In this document: one piece after another, positions 55,426 through 64,000 of the stretch | Layout of the letters: each line of letters begins with the position of its first letter | How positions within the stretch are numbered: position 1 is the stretch's first letter | Assembly: GCF_019139535.1 (NCBI RefSeq) | Contig: NZ_CP077073.1 | Location: forward strand, 3,810,501-3,874,500 | DNA: 64,000 nt | Direction of reading: 5' to 3' | Source of the DNA: Pseudomonas muyukensis | GTDB lineage: Bacteria > Pseudomonadota > Gammaproteobacteria > Pseudomonadales > Pseudomonadaceae | The notes under the pieces: model-generated | Seen by the model: only the letters and a program-made list of their open reading frames with translations | Told to the model about the DNA's origin: nothing | Databases searched by the model: none | Program-made: the position numbers and the translations under genes

Positions 55426-58400
55426 TCAGTTGGTGCGGTAGTGCTCTGCTTCGTACTTGCTGGCCATGTAGTTCAGCAAGTCGACCCGCAGTTCGGCCAG
55501 CTCGAGGAACTCGTCACTCCCGTACACCTTGGCCGCCGTGTAGAAGGCAGCCCACCAGGGGATCAGGTCCTTGAGCAGGCCTGGGCCGGCGCTGGGGCTG
55601 CCCAGCACCGTGTCGATCGCCGTCCCGATCTCCAGGCGAGTCGGGTCGGTCTTGTCCAGTTGCTTGTCGATCACGCTCACCAGCCAGTGGTTGGATGGCA
55701 GGTTGGCCGGGGGCGTGATGTTGGGTGCGTTGGTGTCGGCCTTGACCGGCTGGAACGCCGCTGGCACGCGGCTGACATAGGTGGTGCGGTACATCACCCG
55801 CCACGGCTCGCTGGGGTTGTTCATGGCCTCGCGCATGGCAGCGGCCGAGGCGCTGGTGGAATTGTTCAGCCAGTTCTGGTCCACCACCTGCGCCAATACG
55901 CTGAAGTTGTCGGCGGCCGGCGCCAGCAGGAACGACATGTAGCGGTAGGCATCGACCTTGCCCGGTGCGGCGTTGGGCCCATAGCCGCTGAACTTCAGGT
56001 TGCCGCCCTCCTGGGTGAGGATCGGCGCGGGCAGGAAGTTGGTCGGGCTTACGCTGCAGCTCAGGGCAAAGCCGTTGGACAGTGCCTCGACCTTGGTCGC
56101 GGTCATGGTCCAGGTGTTGCCCAGCAGGGTGTCGGCCTCGATGTAGTAGCCGCCGAACGGCGTGCCGATATCGGCCTTGAACTCCAGCCCCGCGGCGAAG
56201 GTCAGGCTGCTGGTGCCGGTGTAAGTCTCGCTATAGCTGTTGGCGAAGCTGTGCTCTTCCTTGTGCAGCCCCCCCGCCGCCGTCCACACGTAGTTGTTGT
56301 AGAGGCTGCGCAGGTTGCGCTGGTTGGCGAAGTCGTAGAACTGGTTGGACTTGAGCTTGTCGCGCAGGCTGTCCATGGCCGCCACCGTGCGGTACTTCTT
56401 GACATCGAACTGGTCGTAGTAAGCCTTGAGCTGCTGCTCCTGCTTCTCGATCCTGCGCTTGGTGTCGTAGGCTTCGAGCGGCTTGAAGTAGCTGCCGCGC
56501 TCATCGTTGGCTTCGGGGTAGTCCGGGTCGTTGACCAGGCCGACCTTGCCGTCCAGGGTGCCGTTCTTCACATAGCGCGGGTTGATCGGAAAATCGATGA
56601 TGTTGGTGTCCACCGGGATCGTGGTGTTCGGCGCCAGCACATAGCCGACGGGGGTTTGCGTGCCCTTGAGCGCCTGCATGTAGAGGTCGGCGGTGGACGA
56701 CTTGACCAGGGCAATGCCCACGTTGTTCTGGATATAGCGCCGCCCCACCGTCAGGTTGAGCACCGCGTTGGCCGCCTCCCAGTTGCCGGTGGGGGTCATC
56801 GAGGTGGCCAGGCTCACGCTGCTGGAATGGTTCTGCGACACCTCCAGGCCGTCGCCCAGGTTGCCCGACAGCACCATCTTGGCGCCGCCGGTGATGGTGG
56901 TCTCCAGCACCATGGTCTCGGCCTCGGCGCCCAGGCCCACCGACACATCGCTCTTGCTCTTCTGGTACAGGCCGCCCTTGAGGTTGAATTCGCCGTTGAA
57001 GGTCGAGGTCTTGTTGCCGGTGAAGGTCCAGCTCTTGCTTTCGCTCTCCTGGTAGGTGACCGAGCAGGCCGAGGCGTAGTCCGACGCCGGGCCACCCATG
57101 TCGCCGACCCAGTAGGCCAGGGTCTGGTTCTCGCTGGGCAGCGGTGGGCCGCCTTCGATGAAGCCGATGATGGTTGGCTTGCTCTGCACCTGGCCGACGA
57201 ACAGGGTGTCCAGGTCACCCACTTTGTAGCCCACCTCCAGCGCCGTCACGCCGTCGCTGCTCTGGTAGAAATAGCCGCGCTTCATCACGCTGAAGATCTT
57301 GCCGTAGGCGTCCTTCTCGGCACTGGCGTACTCGATCACCGAAGGCTGGCCCTGGATCCGCGCGACGTAGTAGTCCGGCGTGCCGCCGAGGGTGTTGACC
57401 ACGTACTGCGCCTCGTTCTGGATCGGCGCCGCGGCGCTGCTCCACTGCGGCGGGCTACCCGCCGGGGTCAGCGTGCCGTTGTTGCCAAGGCCTGTGAAGT
57501 CGAACAGCGTCGGGCCGGAGCCGGCCTCGATGCGCCAGTAGCCGGCCAGGTGCTCCTCGCCACCGGTCAGCGCCTTGTTCATGCTCTCGCGGATCTGCTG
57601 CTCGGTCAGGCGCGTGGAGAACAGCCGTACATCGTCGATGCGGCCGCTGTAGGGCAGCGTCAGCGTCGTGCCCTGGCGGGCGCCGCCGAAGGTGAACTGG
57701 CTATCCTGGTAGCCGCCGACATCGGCCACCTTCAGGCGCAGCGGCAGGCTGCCGCGGCCGTTGACCACCAGGCTGGCCTGGGCCACGTCCTGCCAGATCG
57801 TCCACAACTGGTTGCTGCTCAGAATCAGGGTGTTGTTGCCGGTCAGGTCCTTGGCGTTGGTGCCGGCCATCTCGTCGAAGTCCCAGGCAGCCACCAGGCC
57901 ATCGGTGGAGGCTGGCGTGAGGCGCAAGTCGTAGGTCTGGGCGATCTGGTCGGTGGCCAGGGTGCGGTTCCACACCCGCACGTGGGAAATCAGGCCCTCG
58001 TAGTTGAAGGTCAGGTCGTCGTTGACCCCCAGGTAGAAGGACGAGGTCTGCGTACGCACCGTGGCCGGGCGCGCCAGGTCGTTGCGCATCTGCTCGGCCA
58101 CCAGGGCGCCGTTGAGGTACAACCCGGCCCGCACGTAGTACTTCTGCGCCACGTACTCCTTGCTGCCGCTGTCGTTGGCCACGGTGCCGGTACTGAAGTT
58201 CAGGGCCACGTAGGTGGTCACCCCGGCCGTGATGGCGAACTTCACCTCGTGGGTGAAATTGACAGGTGGGTCGTCGTACTTGGGTGGGTCCATCTGCAAC
58301 TGCACGGTCAGGCACACCTGGCCGAGGGTGTTGATGTACAGCGAATAGCTGCCGTTCTTCTCCAGCAGGATCTGCTTGCGGTTCAACGCCGACGGTGCGA

Positions 58401-61400
58401 TCCAGGCTTCCAGGGCGAAGGTGCTGGAGGGGTTGAAGGCATCGCCGTCGCTGACCTTGCCGTAGTTGCTGGCCAGCAGCCTCAGCCCATGCCCTTGGCG
58501 CGAGGCCAGCGCGACATGGGTCCAGCCCTTGAGGATGCGGTTGGAGGTCAACACCAGCTCGTTGCGCCCGGCATAGGGCACCTGGAATGCTCCCTGCGCG
58601 CTCCAGGCGGGGCTGGCCGGGTTGGTCAGCGTGGCGTTGTACTCGACGCCGGTGGCGGCCGAGTTGGTGATCACGATGCCGCTGCCTTCGGCCAGGTTCC
58701 AGCGGATGCCGAGCATCGAGTCGGTGTCGGCGAAGCCTTGGCTGAAGCTGTTCTGCATCTGGCTGTCGCTCAGCGCCCGCTGCCAGAACGCCACGCCATT
58801 GACCCGGGCCGGCAGGCTGCCGCCCTGGTTGCTGCCCAGCATCAACGCGCCGAGGTCGCCGCTGAAGCTGTTGCTGGCCGTGGCCTTGACCGGGGCCCCG
58901 GCGTTGACCGACAGCTTGAGCGTCACCTGCCCTTGCCCGGCGAGCTCCACTACTGCGGTGAGGCAGGTCCAGGCCCCCACCGGCAGCGGCTGGGCCGTTT
59001 TCACCTCGCCCTGGTCGTCCAGGAAGGTGAACACCGCCTTGCCATACTCATCCACCGCCAACTGCACGTACTGGTCGCTGCCGCGCACCTGCGAGACCGA
59101 CAGCAGCGTGCCACTCAGGCCGCTCTGCGGCAGGTAGACATAGACCTGCAAGGACAACGCCGGCGGCTTGAAGTTGAAGGCCCGGGTCACGTAGGTGCTG
59201 TCGCTCATCTCCAGGCCCGGGCCCTGGCGCGCGCCAATCATGTATTGCACCGGCAGGTCCGGGTGCTTGCGGTTGCCCAGCACGTTATAGGACAGCGCCC
59301 GCGACGACGGGTTGATGCGGCTGTCGCTCAGGGCCAGCCAGGCCTCCACGGTGAGGTCGTCGGTGATCGCCAATTGGTCCGAGGGCGAGTACGCCTTGTC
59401 GACATTGAACGCCACGTAGTTGCTCTTGTTCGGCGGGTTCAGGTCGAGGCTGAAGCTCGGAGGCAGCGGCATCCAGCCGCCGTTGACCCCAGGCGTCAGT
59501 ACCGGGGCGATGCCGCCCGGGTGCACCGAGGTGTTGGTCAGCCGCCCTACCCCGCCGTCGGTGGGCGGTGCGTCGACCAACGCCCCGAACAGCATCGAGC
59601 CACGAATGGCGTCGTCCCGGCCATTGAACGCCAGCCGCGCGCCCTGGATCACTGCGGCGCTGGTCAAGGCCTGGGGGGCCATCCCGGGCGCATCGTAGCT
59701 TGGCCCCTGGAACAATACGCGCAGCAGCCCGGCATAGGCGAACGCGCCACCTTCGGGCGCGGGTGCCGGGGTGTCGACCACATCGGCGCTCAAGCCGTTG
59801 CCCAGGGCATAGATCAAGGTCGCCAGGCCGCCCTGGTAGCCGCTGGGGTAGGCGTAGCCGCTGGCGTCGCCATTGAGCACCTTGACGAACCCGGCCTGCT
59901 CGCGGGGCACGTCGGGCAGGCTGACGCCGCAGATGAGCACGTTGCACAGCAGCGGCTGCGTGGCGGCACTGACCGTCACCGTGAAGTCCTTCTGCTCGTC
60001 GCGCACGAACACCAGCACATGGCTGACCTGCTCGTCGGAGCGTGCCAGGCTCAGGGGCAACCCGTAGGCACGGCTGCCAGCGGTGGTCACGCTGCTGTAG
60101 TCATAATGCGGCGCCTTGCCGGCGAACACATCGAGCAAGGTGCGTGGCGTCGCCGGCACGGCGGGCCAATGCTGGTTGAGGGTGGCGCTGGCCGGCCAGC
60201 GCGGCGGCGCCGCCAGGCTGATGTCGACCACCACGAATTCATCGCTGGCCCCGGCTGCGACCGCCACCGAAGTCAGCTTGACCGGCAACTGCGGCACCGA
60301 GGTCAGCAGGAAGAAGCTGCCGTTGCCGCCCGCGCGGGTGGGCACCAGCACCGCCGGCGCGCTGCCTGCATAGTCGAAATAGGGTGTGGACTGGTCGAGC
60401 ACCTGGGGGTCGTCCGGGTTGTTGGAAGCAGCGCCGTTCCAGATCTGCGTCAGCTGTGCGATATCCCGTGGCAGGCCCCGCCAGGTCTCCGTGCCGACGC
60501 TTTGCGCGGCCTCCACAAGGATGTCGCAGAGCAGCTCGGACACGCTGGAGGCGGCGACCGTGATCTGCGTGCTGTTCATGTAGGTGCCGACCCGGTGGGC
60601 GACGAAATTCACGAAGCCGCTCTGGGTGGCGTCCGGGGCCACCAGCAGCCGCGCGGCCACCGGTGCCCAGTGCTCGCAGCTGACGCCCCGGTACAGCGCC
60701 ACCGAGGTCGCGGGCAGCTCCAGCGCCGCCGCCCTGGCCCCGCTGCTGCCCCATTGGGTGGTCCAGTCGACGGTGAAGGTGGCACGCGCCGACTGGGTGG
60801 AGAACTGCGCCACCGTCAGCAGGTCGCCGTCGCCGGGGTAGTACAGGTGCAGCAGACCGTCGGAGCCGTCGATCAGGCAGGTGGCCGCGTTCGGGCGGAT
60901 GAACCCGGCAAGGCCCGCGTAGTAGGTCAGGCCCATGGCATCAATGTAGAACTCACCGCTCATGTCGCTGTTGACCGGCGAGGCCGAAGGTTCCAGGCGC
61001 GCGCCCTGCACCGTCACTTTCACGCCCGAAGCGGCCTGGTTGAGCGTGGTCGGCGGGTTGTCGCCGTAGTTGACGCTGTTGCAGTCCAGCTGCACTACGG
61101 CGGTGCCCGCCACCGTGATAACGAGGCGTTTCAACGCGCCGATGAAGCCGTTGCTGTCCGCCGCCACCAGCGCCATGGCCGTGCCGCAGGGCTCGGCCGT
61201 GGTGCTGCAGGGCGTGAGGGGTACCGGTGCGTCGTTCACCGTCAGGGTGAAGGGGTTGTCGCCCTTGCCCGCATAGCGGACGTGCAGGTCGCTCCACACG
61301 TCGTTGAACAGCACCGGGTGCAGGGTGCGGCAGCTGACCCGCGCGCTGCCATTGCCAAAGCCCACTTCGAGCTTGTCGCCATCGACGATCCAGACATAGG

Positions 61401-62538
61401 GCGCGAGGGTCTTCTCCTCGCCCTGGGGCGCACCGCCCAGCACCTTCAGCCCGTCGCCCTTGACGCCTGGCGCCAGCATCAGGCCGATCTCGAACGGGCC
61501 CTTGATCGCCAGCGGGTTGGTGCCGCTGGCGGGCTGCAGCAGGTTGAGGCTGGACACGCCGTCGAAACGCAGGTCGAACTCGGCCGGGACGATGTTGGAG
61601 GTGACGATCACCCCCGAGAGGTTGGCCATGGTGCCGTTCACGCCGATGGCCGAGTCCAGCGTGACGGTGCCGTCGGCGACCGTCAGGGTGATCATCACCC
61701 GGGTGGCGCGGCGCACGCCGATGCTCGAACCATCGGGCTGCACCACCTTCTCATGCTTGACGTAGGTCACCGCGCGGGGCGCCGAGGTGATCGCCAGCGC
61801 GGCGCTGGTGCCGGCCTTGGCCACGCCGAACACGCTGTCCGGCTGGATGCGCAGGTCGCTGCCCACGGGTTTGCCGGCCACCTCGAACAGGCCATTGTCA
61901 GTGGCGGGGAAGTTGAACAGCTTGACCGAGGTGGCGCTGCTGTCCAGGGCCAGGAACTGCCAGGCGAAACGCTCGCTGCCGGCGATCGGCAGCAGCAGCG
62001 CGTCGAAATGGCCGTCGCTCACGCCGGTGATCATCGACAGCTCGAGGGAAGGCTCCAGGAAAGGCTGGCCGTCGGGGTCGAGGAAGTCCTGCTTGTCGGA
62101 CTTGTCGGCGGGCACGTCTTCCTTGTGGCTGCGGGCGTAGCGGACTTCCCACGCCGGTGACAGTTCGTAGTCGGTGGTCTTCTGGTCGGTGCCCGACTTG
62201 GTCTTGAGCAGGCGAAAACGGTTCACGTACAGGGTGCCGTTCATCGACTGCTGGATGACCGAAATGTACTTCTGGTCGGTCACCACCCGAAACGGCGCCA
62301 GCGACGGCACCAGGGTCGAGGCATCGCAGTCCACGGCGATGATGCTCATGCCCACCTGGCGCACCTGCTGGGTGAAGGTCACCGCGGTGAAACCCGACCA
62401 GTCGAGGTCATCGTCGTCGCTGTCGACGTCCTGGCCGAGCACATCGAAGTAGATGGCCTGCTTGCCCGCCACTTCGCGGCCGAACACCACCACCACACCC
62501 TGGAAATTGACCGATACGATCTGATTGAACTGCTGCAC
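55426..62538 (-). CDS. Giant LamG/concanavalin-like repeat protein (2370 aa)
   Basis: A 2370-residue protein of unknown function. The start is GTG 62538 (reads QQFNQIVSVNFQGVVVVFG) with GGGAGGGG upstream, 23 bp after the oxidoreductase stop; the longer frame is a shadow of that gene. The N-terminal ~1000 residues are beta-rich with no family I recognise. LamG/ConA-like segments lie at about 1050-1250 (LTVEAWLALSDSRINPSS), about 1370-1535 (FALEAWIAPSALNRKQILLE, SHVRVWNRTLATDQIAQTYD) and about 1580-1650 (YSGRIDDVRLFSTRLTEQQI). A Ser/Thr-rich alternating stretch (about 1820-1910) follows, then a charged helix (RRIEKQEQQLKAYYDQFDVK) and a helical C-terminus. There is no signal peptide and no membrane anchor is visible. 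Its role may be a carbohydrate-binding surface or secreted protein, or a toxin; none is shown. Confidence 0.85.
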   Translation of the reverse strand: MQQFNQIVSVNFQGVVVVFGREVAGKQAIYFDVLGQDVDSDDDDLDWSGFTAVTFTQQVRQVGMSIIAVDCDASTLVPSLAPFRVVTDQKYISVIQQSMNGTLYVNRFRLLKTKSGTDQKTTDYELSPAWEVRYARSHKEDVPADKSDKQDFLDPDGQPFLEPSLELSMITGVSDGHFDALLLPIAGSERFAWQFLALDSSATSVKLFNFPATDNGLFEVAGKPVGSDLRIQPDSVFGVAKAGTSAALAITSAPRAVTYVKHEKVVQPDGSSIGVRRATRVMITLTVADGTVTLDSAIGVNGTMANLSGVIVTSNIVPAEFDLRFDGVSSLNLLQPASGTNPLAIKGPFEIGLMLAPGVKGDGLKVLGGAPQGEEKTLAPYVWIVDGDKLEVGFGNGSARVSCRTLHPVLFNDVWSDLHVRYAGKGDNPFTLTVNDAPVPLTPCSTTAEPCGTAMALVAADSNGFIGALKRLVITVAGTAVVQLDCNSVNYGDNPPTTLNQAASGVKVTVQGARLEPSASPVNSDMSGEFYIDAMGLTYYAGLAGFIRPNAATCLIDGSDGLLHLYYPGDGDLLTVAQFSTQSARATFTVDWTTQWGSSGARAAALELPATSVALYRGVSCEHWAPVAARLLVAPDATQSGFVNFVAHRVGTYMNSTQITVAASSVSELLCDILVEAAQSVGTETWRGLPRDIAQLTQIWNGAASNNPDDPQVLDQSTPYFDYAGSAPAVLVPTRAGGNGSFFLLTSVPQLPVKLTSVAVAAGASDEFVVVDISLAAPPRWPASATLNQHWPAVPATPRTLLDVFAGKAPHYDYSSVTTAGSRAYGLPLSLARSDEQVSHVLVFVRDEQKDFTVTVSAATQPLLCNVLICGVSLPDVPREQAGFVKVLNGDASGYAYPSGYQGGLATLIYALGNGLSADVVDTPAPAPEGGAFAYAGLLRVLFQGPSYDAPGMAPQALTSAAVIQGARLAFNGRDDAIRGSMLFGALVDAPPTDGGVGRLTNTSVHPGGIAPVLTPGVNGGWMPLPPSFSLDLNPPNKSNYVAFNVDKAYSPSDQLAITDDLTVEAWLALSDSRINPSSRALSYNVLGNRKHPDLPVQYMIGARQGPGLEMSDSTYVTRAFNFKPPALSLQVYVYLPQSGLSGTLLSVSQVRGSDQYVQLAVDEYGKAVFTFLDDQGEVKTAQPLPVGAWTCLTAVVELAGQGQVTLKLSVNAGAPVKATASNSFSGDLGALMLGSNQGGSLPARVNGVAFWQRALSDSQMQNSFSQGFADTDSMLGIRWNLAEGSGIVITNSAATGVEYNATLTNPASPAWSAQGAFQVPYAGRNELVLTSNRILKGWTHVALASRQGHGLRLLASNYGKVSDGDAFNPSSTFALEAWIAPSALNRKQILLEKNGSYSLYINTLGQVCLTVQLQMDPPKYDDPPVNFTHEVKFAITAGVTTYVALNFSTGTVANDSGSKEYVAQKYYVRAGLYLNGALVAEQMRNDLARPATVRTQTSSFYLGVNDDLTFNYEGLISHVRVWNRTLATDQIAQTYDLRLTPASTDGLVAAWDFDEMAGTNAKDLTGNNTLILSSNQLWTIWQDVAQASLVVNGRGSLPLRLKVADVGGYQDSQFTFGGARQGTTLTLPYSGRIDDVRLFSTRLTEQQIRESMNKALTGGEEHLAGYWRIEAGSGPTLFDFTGLGNNGTLTPAGSPPQWSSAAAPIQNEAQYVVNTLGGTPDYYVARIQGQPSVIEYASAEKDAYGKIFSVMKRGYFYQSSDGVTALEVGYKVGDLDTLFVGQVQSKPTIIGFIEGGPPLPSENQTLAYWVGDMGGPASDYASACSVTYQESESKSWTFTGNKTSTFNGEFNLKGGLYQKSKSDVSVGLGAEAETMVLETTITGGAKMVLSGNLGDGLEVSQNHSSSVSLATSMTPTGNWEAANAVLNLTVGRRYIQNNVGIALVKSSTADLYMQALKGTQTPVGYVLAPNTTIPVDTNIIDFPINPRYVKNGTLDGKVGLVNDPDYPEANDERGSYFKPLEAYDTKRRIEKQEQQLKAYYDQFDVKKYRTVAAMDSLRDKLKSNQFYDFANQRNLRSLYNNYVWTAAGGLHKEEHSFANSYSETYTGTSSLTFAAGLEFKADIGTPFGGYYIEADTLLGNTWTMTATKVEALSNGFALSCSVSPTNFLPAPILTQEGGNLKFSGYGPNAAPGKVDAYRYMSFLLAPAADNFSVLAQVVDQNWLNNSTSASAAAMREAMNNPSEPWRVMYRTTYVSRVPAAFQPVKADTNAPNITPPANLPSNHWLVSVIDKQLDKTDPTRLEIGTAIDTVLGSPSAGPGLLKDLIPWWAAFYTAAKVYGSDEFLELAELRVDLLNYMASKYEAEHYRTN

Positions 62539-62561
62539 GCTATCCCCTCCCTGTTGATCGG

Positions 62562-63608
62562 CTATGGCTGCAGGAACACCGGCTGGCCGCTGCGGCTGGA
62601 CTCGAGAATGGCTTCGGCCAACTGCACCGCGCGCAGGCCGTCGCGGGCCTGGCACACCGGCGGCGTGCCATGGCGGATGCAGGCGTACAGGTGGCGGTGT
62701 TCGTTGGGAAAGGCGTCGTCGTTGGTGCCCCAGTCGTGCTGCCAGGTCCAGGTGCTGACCGGCTGCTCGGGCCGGTCGTAGCGGTAGAGGCTCAGGACCT
62801 TCTCGCCCTGGGCATTGGGAAACTGCAGCACGCCCTGCTCGCCGACCACATCGAAGCTCGGGCGGATCCCGCCGCGCCCCACGCACAAGGGCTCCCAGCC
62901 CAGGCCGCTGGCGGCCCAGGACTCCGACCACAGCGCCTGGTCGCCGGCGACGAAATCGATCACCGCGATCACCGTGTCATGGGCACTGGTCGGCCCGCGC
63001 TTGAGCTTGCGGGTCGAGGCATAGACCTTGTGTGCCGGGCCGAACATCCAGGTCACGAAATCCAGCCAGTGGGTGTGCTCGAACACCACCCCGCCGCCCA
63101 GCTCGGCATCGTGGATGGCCGGGCTTTCAGCCCCCTTGCACACCGCCCAGACATCGCGGAACACCAGCGGGCGCCCCAGCACGCCGCTTTGCACGACCTT
63201 GCGCAGGTTGCCCGCGTCGGCGGAAAAGCGCATCGGGTAGCCCAGCAGGAACACCCGCTGGCTGTCCTCGGCCACCCGCACCACCTCCTGGCATTGCGCC
63301 GAGGTCTTGGCCAGGGGCTTTTCGCAGAACACGTGCTTGTTGGCCCGCAGCGCCGCGATGGCCAGTTCGGCGTGGTTGAACGGCGGCGTGAGGATCCACA
63401 CGCACTCGATCAGCGGGTCGTCCAGCACCTGCTGCACGTCCTCGGTCCAGCCCGCTACCCGCCACTTGCGCGCCAGCGCCTGGGCCTTGCCCGGCACGCT
63501 GTCGCACAGGCAGCGCACGTCGAACAGGTCCCTGAGCTTGTCCAGCTCTTCCAGGTGCCAGTCGCACACCGTACCGCAGCCGATCAAGGCCGTTCGTATC
63601 GCGCTCAT
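62562..63608 (-). CDS. Gfo/Idh/MocA-family NAD(P)-dependent oxidoreductase
   Basis: A 348-residue oxidoreductase. The N-terminal Rossmann fold has ALIGCGTVCDWHLEELDKLR and the EKP motif HVFCEKPLAKTSAQCQEVVR; the C-terminal GFO_IDH_MocA domain has HDAELGGGVVFEHTHWLDFV. The family acts on sugars and inositols, including UDP-sugars. ATG 63608 overlaps the asparagine synthase stop (ATGA, 63605-63608) and has GGAGGAG upstream; the longer frame is rejected. With the asparagine synthase it suggests modification of a sugar or glycoconjugate within the operon, by inference. Confidence 0.9.
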   Translation of the reverse strand: MSAIRTALIGCGTVCDWHLEELDKLRDLFDVRCLCDSVPGKAQALARKWRVAGWTEDVQQVLDDPLIECVWILTPPFNHAELAIAALRANKHVFCEKPLAKTSAQCQEVVRVAEDSQRVFLLGYPMRFSADAGNLRKVVQSGVLGRPLVFRDVWAVCKGAESPAIHDAELGGGVVFEHTHWLDFVTWMFGPAHKVYASTRKLKRGPTSAHDTVIAVIDFVAGDQALWSESWAASGLGWEPLCVGRGGIRPSFDVVGEQGVLQFPNAQGEKVLSLYRYDRPEQPVSTWTWQHDWGTNDDAFPNEHRHLYACIRHGTPPVCQARDGLRAVQLAEAILESSRSGQPVFLQP

Positions 63609-64000
63609 CCGCTCCTCCGCAAGCTGAAGGCCCGGCTGCTGTCGAGCCATTGTTGAAACATCAGCACCGACCACAGCCGCTCTTCCCTGAAGTGCTCGCC
63701 GTGGTGCAGCAATCGCGTCCACTCCCAGCGCACCTGGGCCACATCGAAGAAACCTTCGTCACCCAGGCGACCCGGCGCCAGCAGGTGCTCGGCCCAGTCG
63801 CGCAGGGGGTGGCGCAGCAGCGGGCTCACCCAGATGCTGAAGCCCAGCTTCTTGCGTTCGAGCAAAGCCCTGGGGATGTACTGGTAGGCCACCTGGCGCA
63901 GCAGCCACTTGGAGGTGTTCTTGCGGTGCTTGAGGTGGTGGGGCAAGCCCCTGGCGAAGTCCAGCAGCGCCCCGTCGAGAAATGGCATGGCCACCCGCAG
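63605..64000 (-). CDS. Asparagine synthase (glutamine-hydrolysing), C-terminal part
   Basis: The last 131 residues of an AsnB-like protein that runs off the right edge. The sequence has the ATP-pyrophosphatase C-terminal pattern MPFLDGALLDFARGLPHHLK followed by KNTSKWLLRQVAYQYIPRAL and RKKLGFSIWVSPLLRHPLRD. AsnB-like proteins transfer an amide from glutamine and occur in surface-polysaccharide and natural-product clusters as well as in asparagine synthesis. The stop overlaps the oxidoreductase start. The frame is open to the window end. Confidence 0.85.
   Translation of the reverse strand: MRVAMPFLDGALLDFARGLPHHLKHRKNTSKWLLRQVAYQYIPRALLERKKLGFSIWVSPLLRHPLRDWAEHLLAPGRLGDEGFFDVAQVRWEWTRLLHHGEHFREERLWSVLMFQQWLDSSRAFSLRRSG

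Noticed and set aside
55414..62160. Very long plus-strand open frame (2248 codons) opposite the giant LamG gene
   Set aside because: It is a shadow of the GC-rich minus-strand gene. Its translation is rich in His, Gly, Arg, Val and Gln without domains, and it lacks a ribosome binding site and neighbours in frame.
62539..62931. N-terminal extension of the giant protein
   Set aside because: These 131 codons are antisense-frame overlap with the end of the oxidoreductase gene. The GTG at 62538 has GGGAGGGG upstream and fits the 23-bp spacing.

Overview
The window is high-GC chromosomal DNA from a Pseudomonas, most likely the P. putida group. The evidence is a MuxABC-OpmB type RND operon, a D-lysine (ama/dpkA) cluster whose gene order matches what I recall of P. 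putida, and many REP elements built on the Pseudomonas core GTAGGAGCCGGCTTGCCGGCGAA (split here only for description). Species is an inference; no rRNA or tRNA gene is visible.

Layout. 1-7588 (minus): tripartite RND efflux operon muxA-muxB-muxC-opmB, every junction an ATGA overlap; opmB is cut by the window edge. 7804-9751: tpx and a serine/threonine-type permease, each followed by a clear terminator. 9992-17936: D-lysine catabolism, with aminotransferase amaC, reductase dpkA, a divergent RpiR regulator, a polar amino acid ABC transporter and the D-amino acid oxidoreductase amaD. 17937-18941: gene-free block made of a roughly 280-bp element in two inverted copies with three different hexanucleotide microsatellites. 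18942-23954: DUF2784 protein, tam, an orphan FecR-like protein, an APC permease and a divergent MocR regulator. 24125-29237: two paralogous hybrid histidine kinases facing each other across a tandem array of 131-132-bp REP units. 29323-33719: two LysE exporters, a DUF3077 protein, an Lrp regulator and an NCS1 permease. 33780-36254: AT-richer island with a decayed band-7 fragment, a degenerate immunity-like gene, an intact immunity candidate and a PAAR-LysM type VI effector candidate. 36433-48489: acyl-CoA dehydrogenase, regulators, a NifS-like enzyme, nitroreductase, more LysE exporters, a SotB-like MFS pump, a beta-propeller protein and a cyclase-family protein. 48483-53416: a small membrane protein, a TonB-dependent receptor with a possible Fur box, and an AtoE-family transporter.

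53801-64000 (minus) is the most unusual part. It is a tightly spaced operon: asparagine synthase (partial), Gfo/Idh/MocA oxidoreductase, a 2370-residue protein with several LamG/concanavalin-like segments, and two unrecognised proteins of 181 and 342 residues. No signal peptide or known secretion module is visible. I consider this the best candidate for an undescribed system; the PAAR effector-immunity locus is the second.

Many track starts were shortened to starts supported by a ribosome binding site. These choices are stated in each entry.
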